DNA of 64,000 nt from Tessaracoccus caeni (GTDB lineage: Bacteria > Actinomycetota > Actinomycetes > Propionibacteriales > Propionibacteriaceae), in the NCBI RefSeq assembly GCF_029211185.1, contig NZ_JARGDO010000004.1, positions 186,001-250,000 of the forward strand, given 5' to 3'. The position numbers and the translations under genes were made by a program. This document shows positions 26,489-35,488 of this stretch, in pieces; within the stretch, counting starts at the first letter, position 1; every line of letters begins with the position of its first letter. The notes beneath the pieces were generated by a model that searched no databases, was not told the DNA's origin, and worked only from the letters and a program-made list of their open reading frames with translations.

Positions 26489-27417
26489 GAGGCTTCCTCT
26501 CCGGCCAACAGGTGGTACAGCACGCTCATCCGCACCGCGACCCCGGACGAGACCTGGTCGAGGATGATGGAGCGATCGGAATCGGCGGCCGCCGACGAGA
26601 TCTCGAGGCCCCGGTTCATGGGGCCAGGATGGGCCACCACCGTATGCCGACGCAGCCGCGCCAACCGGGCCGGCGTCAGCCCGTAGCCGGCGATGTATTC
26701 GCGCTCCGACGGGAAGAAGCCGCCGCTCATCCGCTCGCGCTGCACGCGCAGCATCATGCAGACGTCCACGTCGGCGAGCACGGAGTCGAAGTCGTAGGTC
26801 ACCTCGGCGCCCCACTGCTCGACGCCCGGAGGCAGCAGCGTCGGCGGGGCCACCAGCACGACGGAGGCCCCCAGCTTGGGCAGCAGGGCCGCGTTCGAGC
26901 GCACAACTCGGGAGTGCAGCAGATCGCCGACGATGGCCACCCGCTTGCCCTCCCAATCGCCCAGATTGTGGGCGGTGAAGTGACGGCGCATGGCGTGCGC
27001 GTCGAGCAGCGCCTGGGTGGGGTGCTCGTGCATGCCGTCGCCGGCGTTGATCATGGAGGCGCGCACCCAGCCGGCGGCCTGCGCGACGCTGCCAGATCCG
27101 GCGTGGCGCATCACGATGGCGTCGACGCTCATCGCGTCGAGCGTGAGCAACGTGTCGCGCAGGGACTCGCCCTTGCTCACCGAGGAGCCCTTGGCCGAGA
27201 CGTTGATCGCGTCGGCAGACAGCCATTTGGCGGCCAGCTCGAACGACGAGCGGGTGCGGGTGGAGTCCTCGAAGAACAGGTTGACGACGGTGCGCCCGCG
27301 CAGGGCCGGCAGCTTCTTGATCTGCCGGTTCTGCACGTCGTGCATCTCCTCGGCGGTGTCCAGCAGCATCAGGGCGTCGTCGCGGCTGAGATCGGCGATG
27401 CTCAGCAGGTGCTTCAT
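26485..27417 (-). CDS. pyrB: Aspartate carbamoyltransferase catalytic chain
   Basis: A 310-residue enzyme that condenses carbamoyl phosphate and aspartate. The carbamoyl phosphate loop is [15 protein letters not shown]. The second phosphate/aspartate region is seen in [16 protein letters not shown] and [10 protein letters not shown]. The length equals that of the trimeric catalytic chain. No regulatory subunit gene (pyrI) is nearby. The start overlaps the pyrR stop by 4 bp and the stop overlaps the pyrC start by 4 bp. Confidence 0.95.
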   Translation of the reverse strand: MKHLLSIADLSRDDALMLLDTAEEMHDVQNRQIKKLPALRGRTVVNLFFEDSTRTRSSFELAAKWLSADAINVSAKGSSVSKGESLRDTLLTLDAMSVDAIVMRHAGSGSVAQAAGWVRASMINAGDGMHEHPTQALLDAHAMRRHFTAHNLGDWEGKRVAIVGDLLHSRVVRSNAALLPKLGASVVLVAPPTLLPPGVEQWGAEVTYDFDSVLADVDVCMMLRVQRERMSGGFFPSEREYIAGYGLTPARLARLRRHTVVAHPGPMNRGLEISSAAADSDRSIILDQVSSGVAVRMSVLYHLLAGEEAS

Positions 27418-27953
27418 GCGGTCTCCCTCTCGATGCTCACGGCGTCGCGGCCATCCAGTTCGCTCAGGCTTACCCGGACGCGTTCCGAGCGGGCGGTGGG
27501 CAGCGACTTGCCGACGATGTCCGCCTGGATCGGCAGCTCGCGGTGGCCGCGATCCACCAGTGTCATCAACTGCACGGCGCGCGGGCGGCCAAGGTCGGCC
27601 AGCGCGTGCAGCGCGGCCTGGATGGTGCGCCCGGAGTACAGCACGTCGTCGACGAGCACCACGATCTTGTCGTCGATGGGGCGGGGGAGCCGGGTGGGGT
27701 GCGGCGTGCGGGTGGGGTTGCGACGGAGGTCGTCGCGATACATCGTGATGTCCAGCTCGCCCACCGGCAGGTGCGCGCCCTGCTTCTCCGCGATGGCGGC
27801 GATCCGACGGGCCAGCGGCACGCCACGAGTGGCGATACCCAGCGCGACCACGTCGGTGGTTCCCTTGTTGCGTTCCAGCAGTTCGTGCGTCATGCGGGTC
27901 AATGCCCACGACATCTCCTCGGGGGAGAGCACATCCTTGGTCGCGCGTGTCAT
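27414..27953 (-). CDS. pyrR: PyrR bifunctional regulator/uracil phosphoribosyltransferase
   Basis: A 179-residue PRTase-fold protein. It binds UMP and pyr mRNA, and can have uracil phosphoribosyltransferase activity. The PRPP loop is [32 protein letters not shown] is the conserved N-terminal segment. A -10 box TAGATT (27962-27967) is only 8 bases from the ATG, so there is no leader in which classical antitermination could take place ahead of pyrR. Control could act at translation or at a site inside the operon. It heads pyrR-pyrB-pyrC. Confidence 0.93.
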   Translation of the reverse strand: MTRATKDVLSPEEMSWALTRMTHELLERNKGTTDVVALGIATRGVPLARRIAAIAEKQGAHLPVGELDITMYRDDLRRNPTRTPHPTRLPRPIDDKIVVLVDDVLYSGRTIQAALHALADLGRPRAVQLMTLVDRGHRELPIQADIVGKSLPTARSERVRVSLSELDGRDAVSIERETA

Positions 27954-28024
27954 AGAACCCGAATCTATCGCACCGGAATGGATTGCCTCACGACAGCGAG
28001 CCGTCGGTGGATTAAGGTAGCCAC

Positions 28025-28216
28025 ATGCTGCTCTTGGAGACCTTGCCGGGCTGGCCGGAGGCCCCCGATTTCTCGACGCTGTCCCTGCTGATGCTGACCG
28101 TCATCGGTCCGGTCATCGCCTGCGTCGTCATCGGCGCGCTGGTGTTCGCGCCGCAGTGGGTGCGTCGTGGCACGCAGACCGAGTCCACCGAGGTGGCCGT
28201 CCGCGCCGAAGACTGA
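28025..28216 (+). CDS. Small single-pass membrane protein
   Basis: A 63-residue protein. One hydrophobic segment (about residues 20-43, LSLLMLTVIGPVIACVVIGALVF) is followed by a short cytoplasmic-type tail with RRGT and acidic residues. Function unknown. A -10 box TAAGGT (28013-28018) lies 6 bases before the ATG, a good leaderless start, so I believe the gene is real. It is divergent from pyrR and converges on the sialate regulator gene. Confidence 0.65.
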   Translation: MLLLETLPGWPEAPDFSTLSLLMLTVIGPVIACVVIGALVFAPQWVRRGTQTESTEVAVRAED

Positions 28217-28243
28217 GCGTCGTCCCCGCTCCGTGCCGTCGTC

Positions 28244-28954
28244 TCAGCTCGGTACCGTCGTCGCGTCGAGCACCCGCAGTAGCGGCGCGTAGTGCGCCTC
28301 GATGGCGGCCCGATATTCGTCGAGATCCCCGGCCGTCGCCGCCGTGAGCATCTCGCGGTGCGCCCGGACCGTGTCGTCCAGGTCGCGCGGGGTGGCCACG
28401 CCCAGGCGCGGTGCGACGAGCGTGTAGACATCCCAGAAGGCGGCCACCAGTTGGCCATACAGCTCGTTGCCCACCAGCGACGCGATCGTCAGGTGGAAGC
28501 AGCGATCCTCGACGCCGAACGTCTCGCCCTTGTCGCTGTGCTCGGCCATCGCGGTGCAGAGCTCGTCCAGTTCCGGGTTCTCGGTGCCGCGAAGATGCGC
28601 CACGACGCTGGGCGCGATCGCCAGGTCGAGGGCCCGGCGCACCTCCACCACCTGACGCAGGGTCTCGAAGTCCTTGCCGGGAAGCACCACGCCCTTGAAG
28701 GTGAGTCCCTCCACCAACGGCCGCAGTGACATCGGCCCGACGAACATGCCCGTCCCGTGGCGCACGTCGATGATGTCCAGGGTGGCCAGGGTGCGGATCG
28801 CCTCGCGCAGGTTCGCGCGGGAGACCTCCAGGTCGTCGGCGAGCTGGGCCTCCGTCGGCATCGCGTCGCCGGGCTTCAGCCCCTGTTGCAGGATCAACTC
28901 CTTGATCGCATCGATGGTCTGCCGCAGCCGCTGAGGTGCACGATCCCTGCCCAT
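28244..28954 (-). CDS. FadR-type GntR regulator, likely NanR of the sialate locus
   Basis: A 236-residue regulator. The N-terminal winged helix (about residues 5-75) has the GntR signature LKPGDAMPTEAQLADDLEVS followed by RANLREAIRTL. The all-helical FCD ligand domain follows, with the usual metal-binding residues spread over E/D and H (for example RCFHLTIASL and VRAHREML). FCD-type GntR proteins commonly control sugar-acid and sialic acid genes, including NanR. It is divergent from the sialate transporter/catabolic operon, with an 80-bp gap containing a palindrome. The ligand is inferred from neighbours. Confidence 0.85.
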   Translation of the reverse strand: MGRDRAPQRLRQTIDAIKELILQQGLKPGDAMPTEAQLADDLEVSRANLREAIRTLATLDIIDVRHGTGMFVGPMSLRPLVEGLTFKGVVLPGKDFETLRQVVEVRRALDLAIAPSVVAHLRGTENPELDELCTAMAEHSDKGETFGVEDRCFHLTIASLVGNELYGQLVAAFWDVYTLVAPRLGVATPRDLDDTVRAHREMLTAATAGDLDEYRAAIEAHYAPLLRVLDATTVPS

Positions 28955-28972
28955 AACGCCCTTCCCTGGGTC

Positions 28973-29017
28973 TTGACGACGAGGAAATCATGGCACAAGA
29001 TTAGACATCAGATGTCT
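28973..29017 (+). promoter_or_regulatory. Promoter and operator of the sialic acid operon
   Basis: TTGACG (28973-28978), a 17-base spacer and CAAGAT (28996-29001) form a good promoter. The perfect palindrome AGACATCAGATGTCT (29003-29017) lies at the expected transcription start. Binding there by the divergent GntR protein would block initiation. CTAGGAGG just before the start at 29035 is a strong ribosome binding site. Confidence 0.6.
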
Positions 29018-29034
29018 GATCTCTAGGAGGACCA

Positions 29035-30654
29035 ATGACGAACCCCCTGAAGCGGCGCGAACTGTTCAAGCTCGCGGGCGCCTTCGGAGCCGCAGCCACT
29101 TTCACCGCCACCCTTTCGGCGTGCGGCACGCAGCCGCCGGCCACCCAGGGGAGCAGCCAGCCCACCACCACCGACACCGCCGCGCCGACGGCCGGAACGG
29201 ACGGGGCCATCACCGCGGCGATCTCGTACGAACTCGGCACCAACGGCTACGACCCCATGAGCACCACCGCGGCGCTCACCGTCGCCGTGAACTGGCACAC
29301 CCTGGAGGGCCTCACGGAAATCGACCCGGCCACGCGGCAGACCTACGCCGCGCTGGGCAAGGATCTCCCGCAGCAGATCGACGAGACCACCTACGAGGTG
29401 GCTCTGCGCGACGGCGCGGTGTTCCACGACGGCGCGCCCGTCACGGCCGACGACGTGGTGTTCTCGTTCGAGCGGGTGCTGAACCCCGATAACGCCAGCC
29501 TCTACGCCAGCTTCATCCCCTTCGTCGACAAGGTCACGAAGAAGGACGACAGCACCGTCACCGTCGCGCTCAAGTACCCCTTCTCGCTGGTGGCCGAGCG
29601 CCTCGCCGTGGTCAAGATCGTGCCGAAGGCCGCCGTCGAGGCGGATGCAAAGGCCTTCGATCTCAACCCCGTCGGCACCGGTCCGTACAAGATGACCGAC
29701 AACGGTGCCAGCTCGCAGCAGGTCGCCTTCGAGCGCTTCGCCGACTACACCGGCTCACGCCCTGCCAAGGCGGCGACGATGACCTGGCAGATCATCCCCG
29801 ACGACTCCACCCGCACCAACGCGCTCAGCTCCGGCACCGTTCAGGCGATCGACTCGGTCCCCGCCGCGAACCTCGCCACGCTCGCCCAGTCGGGCTCGGT
29901 GGCGGCCGAACAGGGATTCGGACTGCTCTTCGTGATGTTCAACTGCGGCGCCGCGCCGATGGACGACGTGCGCAACCGTCAGGCGATCCTCTCGGCCCTC
30001 GACTACGAGAAGATCTGCAGCGTCGGCATGTCCGATCTGGCCACCCCCGCCACCTGCTTCGTGCAGAAGGAGCACGCCGCCTACAAGGAGGCCAAGGTGC
30101 AGTACGTGGGGCAGCAGGCCAAGGCGAAGGAACTGCTCGCCGAGACCGGCCTCACCACGGTGCGGCTGCTGTCCTCCGATCACGGCTGGTTCGCGTCGGT
30201 GCGTCCGATCATCAAGGAGTCCCTGGAGGCCGTCGGCCTGACGGTGAACTACGAGGAGAAGCAGTCCTCCGACGTCTACGCCACCATCGACGGCAACGTC
30301 GAGGCCTTCGACATCGTCGTCGCCCCCGGCGACCCCTCGGTCTTCGGCAGCGACGCGGACCTCCTGATGCGCTGGTGGTACTCGGGCGACACCTGGACCG
30401 ACACCCGGATGCACTGGAAGGGCCAGGACTCCTACGCCGCCGTGCAGCAGTTGCTCGACGACGCGGCCCAGGCCACCGGCGACGCCCAGACGACGCTCTG
30501 GCACGAGGCCTTCGACGTCATCAGCGAGAACGTGCCCCTGTATCCGGTGTTCCACCGCAAGTCGCCCACGGCCTTCGATCCGAAGACGCTCGTGGACTTC
30601 AAGCCCATCGCGGTCACCGGGTTGTCCTTCCTCGACACCGCGTCGACCAAGTAG
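29035..30654 (+). CDS. Peptide-family ABC substrate-binding lipoprotein, likely sialic acid uptake
   Basis: A 539-residue SBP_bac_5 protein. The N terminus carries a Tat-like twin Arg (KRRELFKLAG) and a lipobox TLSAC with the acylated Cys at residue 30. It should therefore be exported folded and anchored outside the membrane. The body has the DppA/OppA features: LEGLTEIDPATRQTYAALGK, FSFERVLNPDN and LNPVGTGPYKM. Peptide-type importers of this family are known to carry sialic acid (SatABCD of Haemophilus ducreyi). The downstream lyase, kinase and epimerase genes support that here, but the substrate could also be a sialylated oligosaccharide. Confidence 0.85.
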   Translation: MTNPLKRRELFKLAGAFGAAATFTATLSACGTQPPATQGSSQPTTTDTAAPTAGTDGAITAAISYELGTNGYDPMSTTAALTVAVNWHTLEGLTEIDPATRQTYAALGKDLPQQIDETTYEVALRDGAVFHDGAPVTADDVVFSFERVLNPDNASLYASFIPFVDKVTKKDDSTVTVALKYPFSLVAERLAVVKIVPKAAVEADAKAFDLNPVGTGPYKMTDNGASSQQVAFERFADYTGSRPAKAATMTWQIIPDDSTRTNALSSGTVQAIDSVPAANLATLAQSGSVAAEQGFGLLFVMFNCGAAPMDDVRNRQAILSALDYEKICSVGMSDLATPATCFVQKEHAAYKEAKVQYVGQQAKAKELLAETGLTTVRLLSSDHGWFASVRPIIKESLEAVGLTVNYEEKQSSDVYATIDGNVEAFDIVVAPGDPSVFGSDADLLMRWWYSGDTWTDTRMHWKGQDSYAAVQQLLDDAAQATGDAQTTLWHEAFDVISENVPLYPVFHRKSPTAFDPKTLVDFKPIAVTGLSFLDTASTK

Positions 30655-30722
30655 CCCCGCGAGCGGTGAGGGGGACCGGCTGCTGCCGCCCCCCTCACCA
30701 CCGTCGATAGGAGCCACTCCTC

Positions 30723-31688
30723 ATGTCCAACCTTCTCCGCCTCCTCGGCCGGCGACTCGTCGCGCTGCCGATCATGGTGCTCGGCGTCGCGCTGCTCGTG
30801 TTCATCGTGATGTCCTGGTCGACGGCCGACCCCGCGCGTCTCGCTCTGGGCGAGAGCGCCTCGGCCGCCGCGCTCGAGGCCTACCGGAATACCCACGGCC
30901 TCAACGATCCGCTGCTGGTGCGCTACGGCCGCTACATCGTCGGATTGGTCCAAGGCGACCTGGGCCAGTCCTTCACCGGCGTGCCGATCTCGCAGATGGT
31001 GGCCCAGAACTTCCCCGTCACGCTCCAGATCACCTTCGTCGGACTGGTCTTCGCCGTCGTGCTGGCGCTCGTGATGGGCATCCTCGCCGCGCTGTACCGG
31101 GACCGCTGGCCCGACCAGCTGATCCGGCTGATCTCGATCGCCTCGCTGGCCACCCCGTCGTTCTGGCTGGCGCTGCTGCTGATCCAGGCCTTCGGCAATG
31201 TGCCAGGCGGCACGCACACCTTCCCCGCCGTCATCACGAACTGGGTGCGGTTCACCGAGAGCCCGGGTGCGTGGTGGATCCAGATCTTCCTGCCCGCGTT
31301 CGCGCTGGCGGTGCCCGTCGCCGGGTCGCTGACCCGCGTGGTGCGCACCGCGATGGTCGAGGAACTCGATCGCGACTACGTGCGCACCGCGATCGGCGCG
31401 GGCATCCCGCGCGGGGTCGTCGTCGGCCGCAACGTGCTGCGCAACGCCCTGATCACCCCGTTGACGGTGCTCGGCCTGCGGGTCGGCTACCTGATGGGTG
31501 GCGCCGTCGTCATCGAGATGATCTTCAACATCCAGGGCATGGGGCAGCTCATCTTCCAAGGCATCACGCGCAACGACATCAACATCGTCCAGGGCGTGAC
31601 GATCACCGTCGCGATCGCCTTCATCGTCGTCAATGTGGTGGTCGACCTGCTGTACGTGCTGGTCAACCCACGGATCAGGAGCATCTGA
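30723..31688 (+). CDS. DppB-type ABC transporter permease
   Basis: A 321-residue inner membrane permease. Six hydrophobic segments are visible, starting with RRLVALPIMVLGVALLVF. The EAA loop that contacts the ATPase is EELDRDYVRTAIGAGIPRG, followed by NVLRNALITPL. It lies 68 bp after the binding-protein gene with GATAGGAGCC before the ATG. The stop overlaps the next start in TGATG. It is part of the sialate importer. Confidence 0.93.
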   Translation: MSNLLRLLGRRLVALPIMVLGVALLVFIVMSWSTADPARLALGESASAAALEAYRNTHGLNDPLLVRYGRYIVGLVQGDLGQSFTGVPISQMVAQNFPVTLQITFVGLVFAVVLALVMGILAALYRDRWPDQLIRLISIASLATPSFWLALLLIQAFGNVPGGTHTFPAVITNWVRFTESPGAWWIQIFLPAFALAVPVAGSLTRVVRTAMVEELDRDYVRTAIGAGIPRGVVVGRNVLRNALITPLTVLGLRVGYLMGGAVVIEMIFNIQGMGQLIFQGITRNDINIVQGVTITVAIAFIVVNVVVDLLYVLVNPRIRSI

Positions 31689-33754
31689 TGCTGGCCGCAG
31701 AATCCCGCGCAAAGCTCGCGCAGCCTGGCCTTCGCTTCCAGGGCCTGAAGGCCATGCCCGTCAGTTCCCGCATCGCCGTCGGCGTCTTGCTGCTGATGGT
31801 GATCCTTGCGGTCTTCGCCCCGCTGATCGCGCCGTACTCGCCGAACTCGGCCGGCCTGGTCCCTGCGGACATGATGACAAAGCAGGAGATCGAGATCGAA
31901 GGCGTCGGCACGACGGTGGTGTCGGACAGCTCCATCCCGCCGAACGGCTCATTCTGGTTCGGTACCGACGAGCCCGGCCGCGACGTGTTCTCGCGCATCG
32001 CCTACGGGGCGCGCGTCTCGCTGATTGTCGGCCTGGCCGCCACCGGCCTCGCGCTGGTCGCGGCCGCCGTGCTCGGCTCGATCACGGCGACGGCGGGCAA
32101 GGTGGTCTCCGAGGTGCTGATGCGTGTCCTCGACATCGTAATGAGCTTCCCCGGCATCGCGCTGGCCGCCGTCATGGTGACCGCGCTGGCCTCGCGGCTG
32201 CCCATCCTGCCCGTGGTGATCATCTCGATCGCCTTCCTGTACGTGCCGCAGCTCACCCGCGTGGTGCGGGCCAACGTGCTCGCGCAGTTCGGCGAGGACT
32301 ACGTGGCCGCGTCGAAGGTGATGGGGGCTCGCACCAGCTGGATCCTGATCCGACACGTCGCCCGCAACTGCCTGGCGCCGATCATGGTGTTCGCGACGGT
32401 GCTGGTGGCCGACGCCATCGTCTTCGAGGCCTCGCTGTCGTTCATCGGCACGGGCATCACCTCGGTCAACACCCCGACGTGGGGCAACATGCTGAGCGAG
32501 GGCAAGGCGCTGCTGCTGTCGGGCCACTGGTGGGTGACGTTCTTCCCCGGCCTGTTCATCCTGATCACCACCCTCAGCCTCAACGTGCTGTCCGAGGGCC
32601 TGACCGACGCGCTGGCCTCGCCGCGCATCCGCAGCCGGGTGACCGTCGTCGACACCGCCGAGGCGGAGCGCGGCGCGGCAGCCATCGCCGAGTCGTACGC
32701 GACGCAGGGCGCCTCGCTCGTTGCCCGCTTGACCGCGCTCGAGGCGGCCGAACTGGCCCGCGACGACCGACTCGTCCTAGCCGACCCCACCGCCGCCCCG
32801 CTGCTCGAGGTGGAGAACCTCAGCATCTCCTTCCCCGGCGCCCACGGCGACGTGCGGATCGTCGACAACGTCTCCTTCTCCGTCCGCCCGGGCGAGACGA
32901 TGGGGCTCGTCGGAGAGTCGGGCTGCGGCAAGTCGATCACCTCGATGGCGATCATGGGACTGCTGCCCGACACCGCCCGCTTCGAGGGCTCCATCCGGTT
33001 CGCCGGCCAGGAGCTGCTGACGATGGGGCCGAAGCAGCGCAACGCGCTCCGCGGCCACGAGATGAGCATGGTCTACCAGGACGCGCTCAGCTCGCTGAAC
33101 CCGTCGATGCTGATCCGCTCGCAGCTGGCCCAGCTCACCAAGCGCGGCGGCCAGCGCTCCGCCGAGGAGCTGCTGGAGCTCGTCGGCCTGGATCCGGTGC
33201 GGACCCTCAAGTCGTATCCGCACGAGCTCTCCGGCGGCCAGCGCCAGCGCGTGCTGATCGCGATGGCGCTCACCCGCAACCCGCGCCTGGTGATCGCCGA
33301 TGAGCCCACCACGGCGCTCGACGTGACGGTGCAGGCGCAGGTGGTCGACCTGCTGAACGACCTGCGGGAGAAGCTCGGCTTCGCGATGGTCTTCGTCTCC
33401 CACGACCTCGCCCTGGTGGCGAAGGTGGCCCACCGGATCACCGTGATGTACGCGGGCCAGGTGGTGGAGCAGGCCGCGACGCGCGAGCTGCTGGCCAACC
33501 CGGTGCACGAGTACACCCGAGGCCTGCTCGGCGCCGTCTTGTCGATCGAGGAGGGGCACGGCCGGCTGCACAAGGTGCCGGGCACCGTGCCCTCGCCGCG
33601 CGAGTTCGTGGCCGGCGACCGGTTCGCGCCCCGCTCGTCGCACCCCACGCTCGGCCTCGACGAGAAGCCCACGCTGCGGCGCGTCGACGGCACCGACCAT
33701 CTGTTCGCCCGCACGGACGAACTGGCCGCCACACTCGCCAAGGAGGGCCGATAG
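31688..33754 (+). CDS. DppC-DppD fusion: ABC permease joined to ATP-binding domain
   Basis: A 688-residue fusion. Residues 1-310 are a DppC-type permease (membrane start VLLLMVILAVFAPLIAPYSP, FGTDEPGRDVFSRIAYGAR, EAA loop EDYVAASKVMGAR). A linker of about 60 residues leads to a complete ATPase: Walker A GESGCGKS near residue 410, signature LSGGQRQRVLIAMAL, Walker B LVIADEPTTALD. The oligopeptide-type C-terminal region (ANPVHEYTRGLLGAV) follows. The fusion is in one frame with no sign of error and is known for actinobacterial peptide-family importers. It partners with the separate ATPase that follows directly. Confidence 0.93.
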   Translation: MLAAESRAKLAQPGLRFQGLKAMPVSSRIAVGVLLLMVILAVFAPLIAPYSPNSAGLVPADMMTKQEIEIEGVGTTVVSDSSIPPNGSFWFGTDEPGRDVFSRIAYGARVSLIVGLAATGLALVAAAVLGSITATAGKVVSEVLMRVLDIVMSFPGIALAAVMVTALASRLPILPVVIISIAFLYVPQLTRVVRANVLAQFGEDYVAASKVMGARTSWILIRHVARNCLAPIMVFATVLVADAIVFEASLSFIGTGITSVNTPTWGNMLSEGKALLLSGHWWVTFFPGLFILITTLSLNVLSEGLTDALASPRIRSRVTVVDTAEAERGAAAIAESYATQGASLVARLTALEAAELARDDRLVLADPTAAPLLEVENLSISFPGAHGDVRIVDNVSFSVRPGETMGLVGESGCGKSITSMAIMGLLPDTARFEGSIRFAGQELLTMGPKQRNALRGHEMSMVYQDALSSLNPSMLIRSQLAQLTKRGGQRSAEELLELVGLDPVRTLKSYPHELSGGQRQRVLIAMALTRNPRLVIADEPTTALDVTVQAQVVDLLNDLREKLGFAMVFVSHDLALVAKVAHRITVMYAGQVVEQAATRELLANPVHEYTRGLLGAVLSIEEGHGRLHKVPGTVPSPREFVAGDRFAPRSSHPTLGLDEKPTLRRVDGTDHLFARTDELAATLAKEGR

Positions 33755-34540
33755 ATGAATGATCCCGTCATCGAACTGCGCGACGTGCACGTGATCCACA
33801 AGTCGCGCACCGGCAAGCTGTTCCGGCCCGACCGGGTGCACGCCGTCAACGGGGTGAACATCTCCGTCAGCAAGGGCGAGACCCTCGGGCTGGTGGGGGA
33901 GTCCGGCTGCGGCAAGTCGACGCTGGCCCGCGTGATGGTGGGCCTGCAGCCCGTCACGAGCGGCGAGGTGCGGCACAACGGCGCTCCCATGAAGCTGAAT
34001 GCCGAGGGGCGGCGTCGGCTGGGGCGTGGGGTCTCCGTCGTCTTTCAGGATCCGGCCACCGCCCTCAACCCTCGCATGGCGGTGCGCGACACCCTGCTGG
34101 ATCCGTTCCGGGTGCACGGCATCGGCACCCCGGCGGAGCGGGAGAAGCGGGTCAAGGAGCTGCTCGGCTTGGTGGGTCTGCCGCAGTCGGCGCTCGACGT
34201 GCTGCCACGCCAGATCTCCGGCGGCCAGCGGCAACGCGTCGCGATCGCCCGCGCGCTCGCTCTGGATCCCGACGTGATCATCGCCGACGAACCCACCTCC
34301 GCCCTCGATGTCTCCGTCCGGGCTCAGGTGCTGAACCTGCTGACCGACCTGAAGGACGAGCTGGGCCTCGGCCTGGTGTTCATCAGTCACGACATCAACA
34401 CCGTCCGGTTCGTCTCCGACCGGATGGCGGTGATGCTGGCCGGCCGGGTGGTCGAAACCGGTCCCGCCGATCAGGTCTTCGCCCGTCCCTCCAACGACTA
34501 CACCCGCGCGCTGCTGGGCGCGGTTCCGTCCCTCCTCTGA
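33755..34540 (+). CDS. DppF-type ABC transporter ATP-binding protein
   Basis: A 261-residue ATPase, second nucleotide-binding subunit of the importer. Walker A GESGCGKSTLAR, Q-loop VVFQDPATALNPRM, signature ISGGQRQRVAIARAL, Walker B VIIADEPTSALD and H-loop ISHD are all present. It starts directly after the stop of the fusion gene with no gap. The C-terminal oligopeptide extension is short (RPSNDYTRALLGAVPSLL). Confidence 0.95.
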   Translation: MNDPVIELRDVHVIHKSRTGKLFRPDRVHAVNGVNISVSKGETLGLVGESGCGKSTLARVMVGLQPVTSGEVRHNGAPMKLNAEGRRRLGRGVSVVFQDPATALNPRMAVRDTLLDPFRVHGIGTPAEREKRVKELLGLVGLPQSALDVLPRQISGGQRQRVAIARALALDPDVIIADEPTSALDVSVRAQVLNLLTDLKDELGLGLVFISHDINTVRFVSDRMAVMLAGRVVETGPADQVFARPSNDYTRALLGAVPSLL

Positions 34541-34570
34541 GTCACGAACATGAATAGGAAGCCACACGCA

Positions 34571-35488
34571 ATGACCGCCATCCGAGGCCTCGTTCCCCCC
34601 GTCGTCACGCCGTTCCACCCCGACGGCTCGCTCGACCTGGAGAGCCTTGACCGAGTCGTCGAGCACCTCATCGCGGGCGGGGTGCACGGTCTGTTCATCC
34701 TGGGCTCCTCGGGGCAGGTGGCCTACCTCACCGACGCGGAGCGGGACGCCGTCGTGCGCCGCGTCGTCGAGCTGGTGGCCGGGCGGGTTCCCGTGCAGGT
34801 CGGCACCCCCGACTTCACCGCGCGCCGGATGGCCGAGCATGCGCGTCGGGCTCAGGAGATGGGGGCCGACGCAGTGGTGGTCACCGCGCCCCTCTACGCC
34901 CTCAACGACCAGGCCGAGATCGCGCGCCACCTGCGCATGGTGGCCTCCGCCGTCGACGTGCCCGTCTACGCCTACGACGTGCCGGTCCGCGTGCACGCCA
35001 AGCTGGGCCTCGACCTGCTCATCACCCTGGGCCGCTACGGGGTGATCGCGGGCGTCAAGGACTCCTCCGGCGACGACGTGGCCTTCCGTCGACTCGTCAT
35101 GGCGAACGCCGAGGCGGGCCATCCGTTGGAGCTGCTGACCGGCCATGAGGTGATGGTCGACGGGATGCTGCTGCTGGGTGCCGACGGCGCCGTACCCGGG
35201 CTGGCCAACGTCGATCCGGCGGGGTATCGCCGCTTGTGGGACGCGGCGCAGGCTGGCGACTGGGTCGCGGCTCGTGCCGAGCAGGACCGTCTGACGCAGC
35301 TCTTCGAGATCGCTTTCGTGCCGCAGGGCCGCTCCGGCGACGCGGGTGGCATCGGCGCCTTCAAGGTGGCGATGCAGCTGCTCGGCGTGATCGATTCCGC
35401 CACGATGCCTGCCCCGATCGAGGGTTTGACCGATGCCGACGTCGCCGCGATCGGCGAGATCCTGACGAAGGTGGGGCTGCGTGCATGA
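34571..35488 (+). CDS. nanA: DapA/NanA-family lyase, probable N-acetylneuraminate lyase
   Basis: A 305-residue TIM-barrel aldolase of the DHDPS/NAL family. The Schiff-base Lys is 163 in GVKDSSGD and the catalytic Tyr 135 is in YDVP. The substrate loop is GSSGQ (46-50), where DHDPS has GTTGE and classical lyases have GSTGE, so substrate recognition may be altered. The ATG at 34571 is chosen because AGGAAG lies 9-10 bases upstream; an ATG at 34550 would add seven residues. Its position after a sialate-type importer and before nanK and nanE supports cleavage of sialic acid to N-acetylmannosamine and pyruvate. Confidence 0.8.
   Translation: MTAIRGLVPPVVTPFHPDGSLDLESLDRVVEHLIAGGVHGLFILGSSGQVAYLTDAERDAVVRRVVELVAGRVPVQVGTPDFTARRMAEHARRAQEMGADAVVVTAPLYALNDQAEIARHLRMVASAVDVPVYAYDVPVRVHAKLGLDLLITLGRYGVIAGVKDSSGDDVAFRRLVMANAEAGHPLELLTGHEVMVDGMLLLGADGAVPGLANVDPAGYRRLWDAAQAGDWVAARAEQDRLTQLFEIAFVPQGRSGDAGGIGAFKVAMQLLGVIDSATMPAPIEGLTDADVAAIGEILTKVGLRA

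Noticed and set aside
26489-27226. N-terminal extension of pyrC through pyrB
   Set aside because: It is the shadow frame of pyrB; the ATG at 26488 in an ATGA overlap gives a normal-length dihydroorotase.
32777-35146. Minus-strand frame of 789 codons across the ABC transporter genes
   Set aside because: Antisense to Walker, signature and lyase motifs on the plus strand; His- and Gln-rich shadow protein without any domain.
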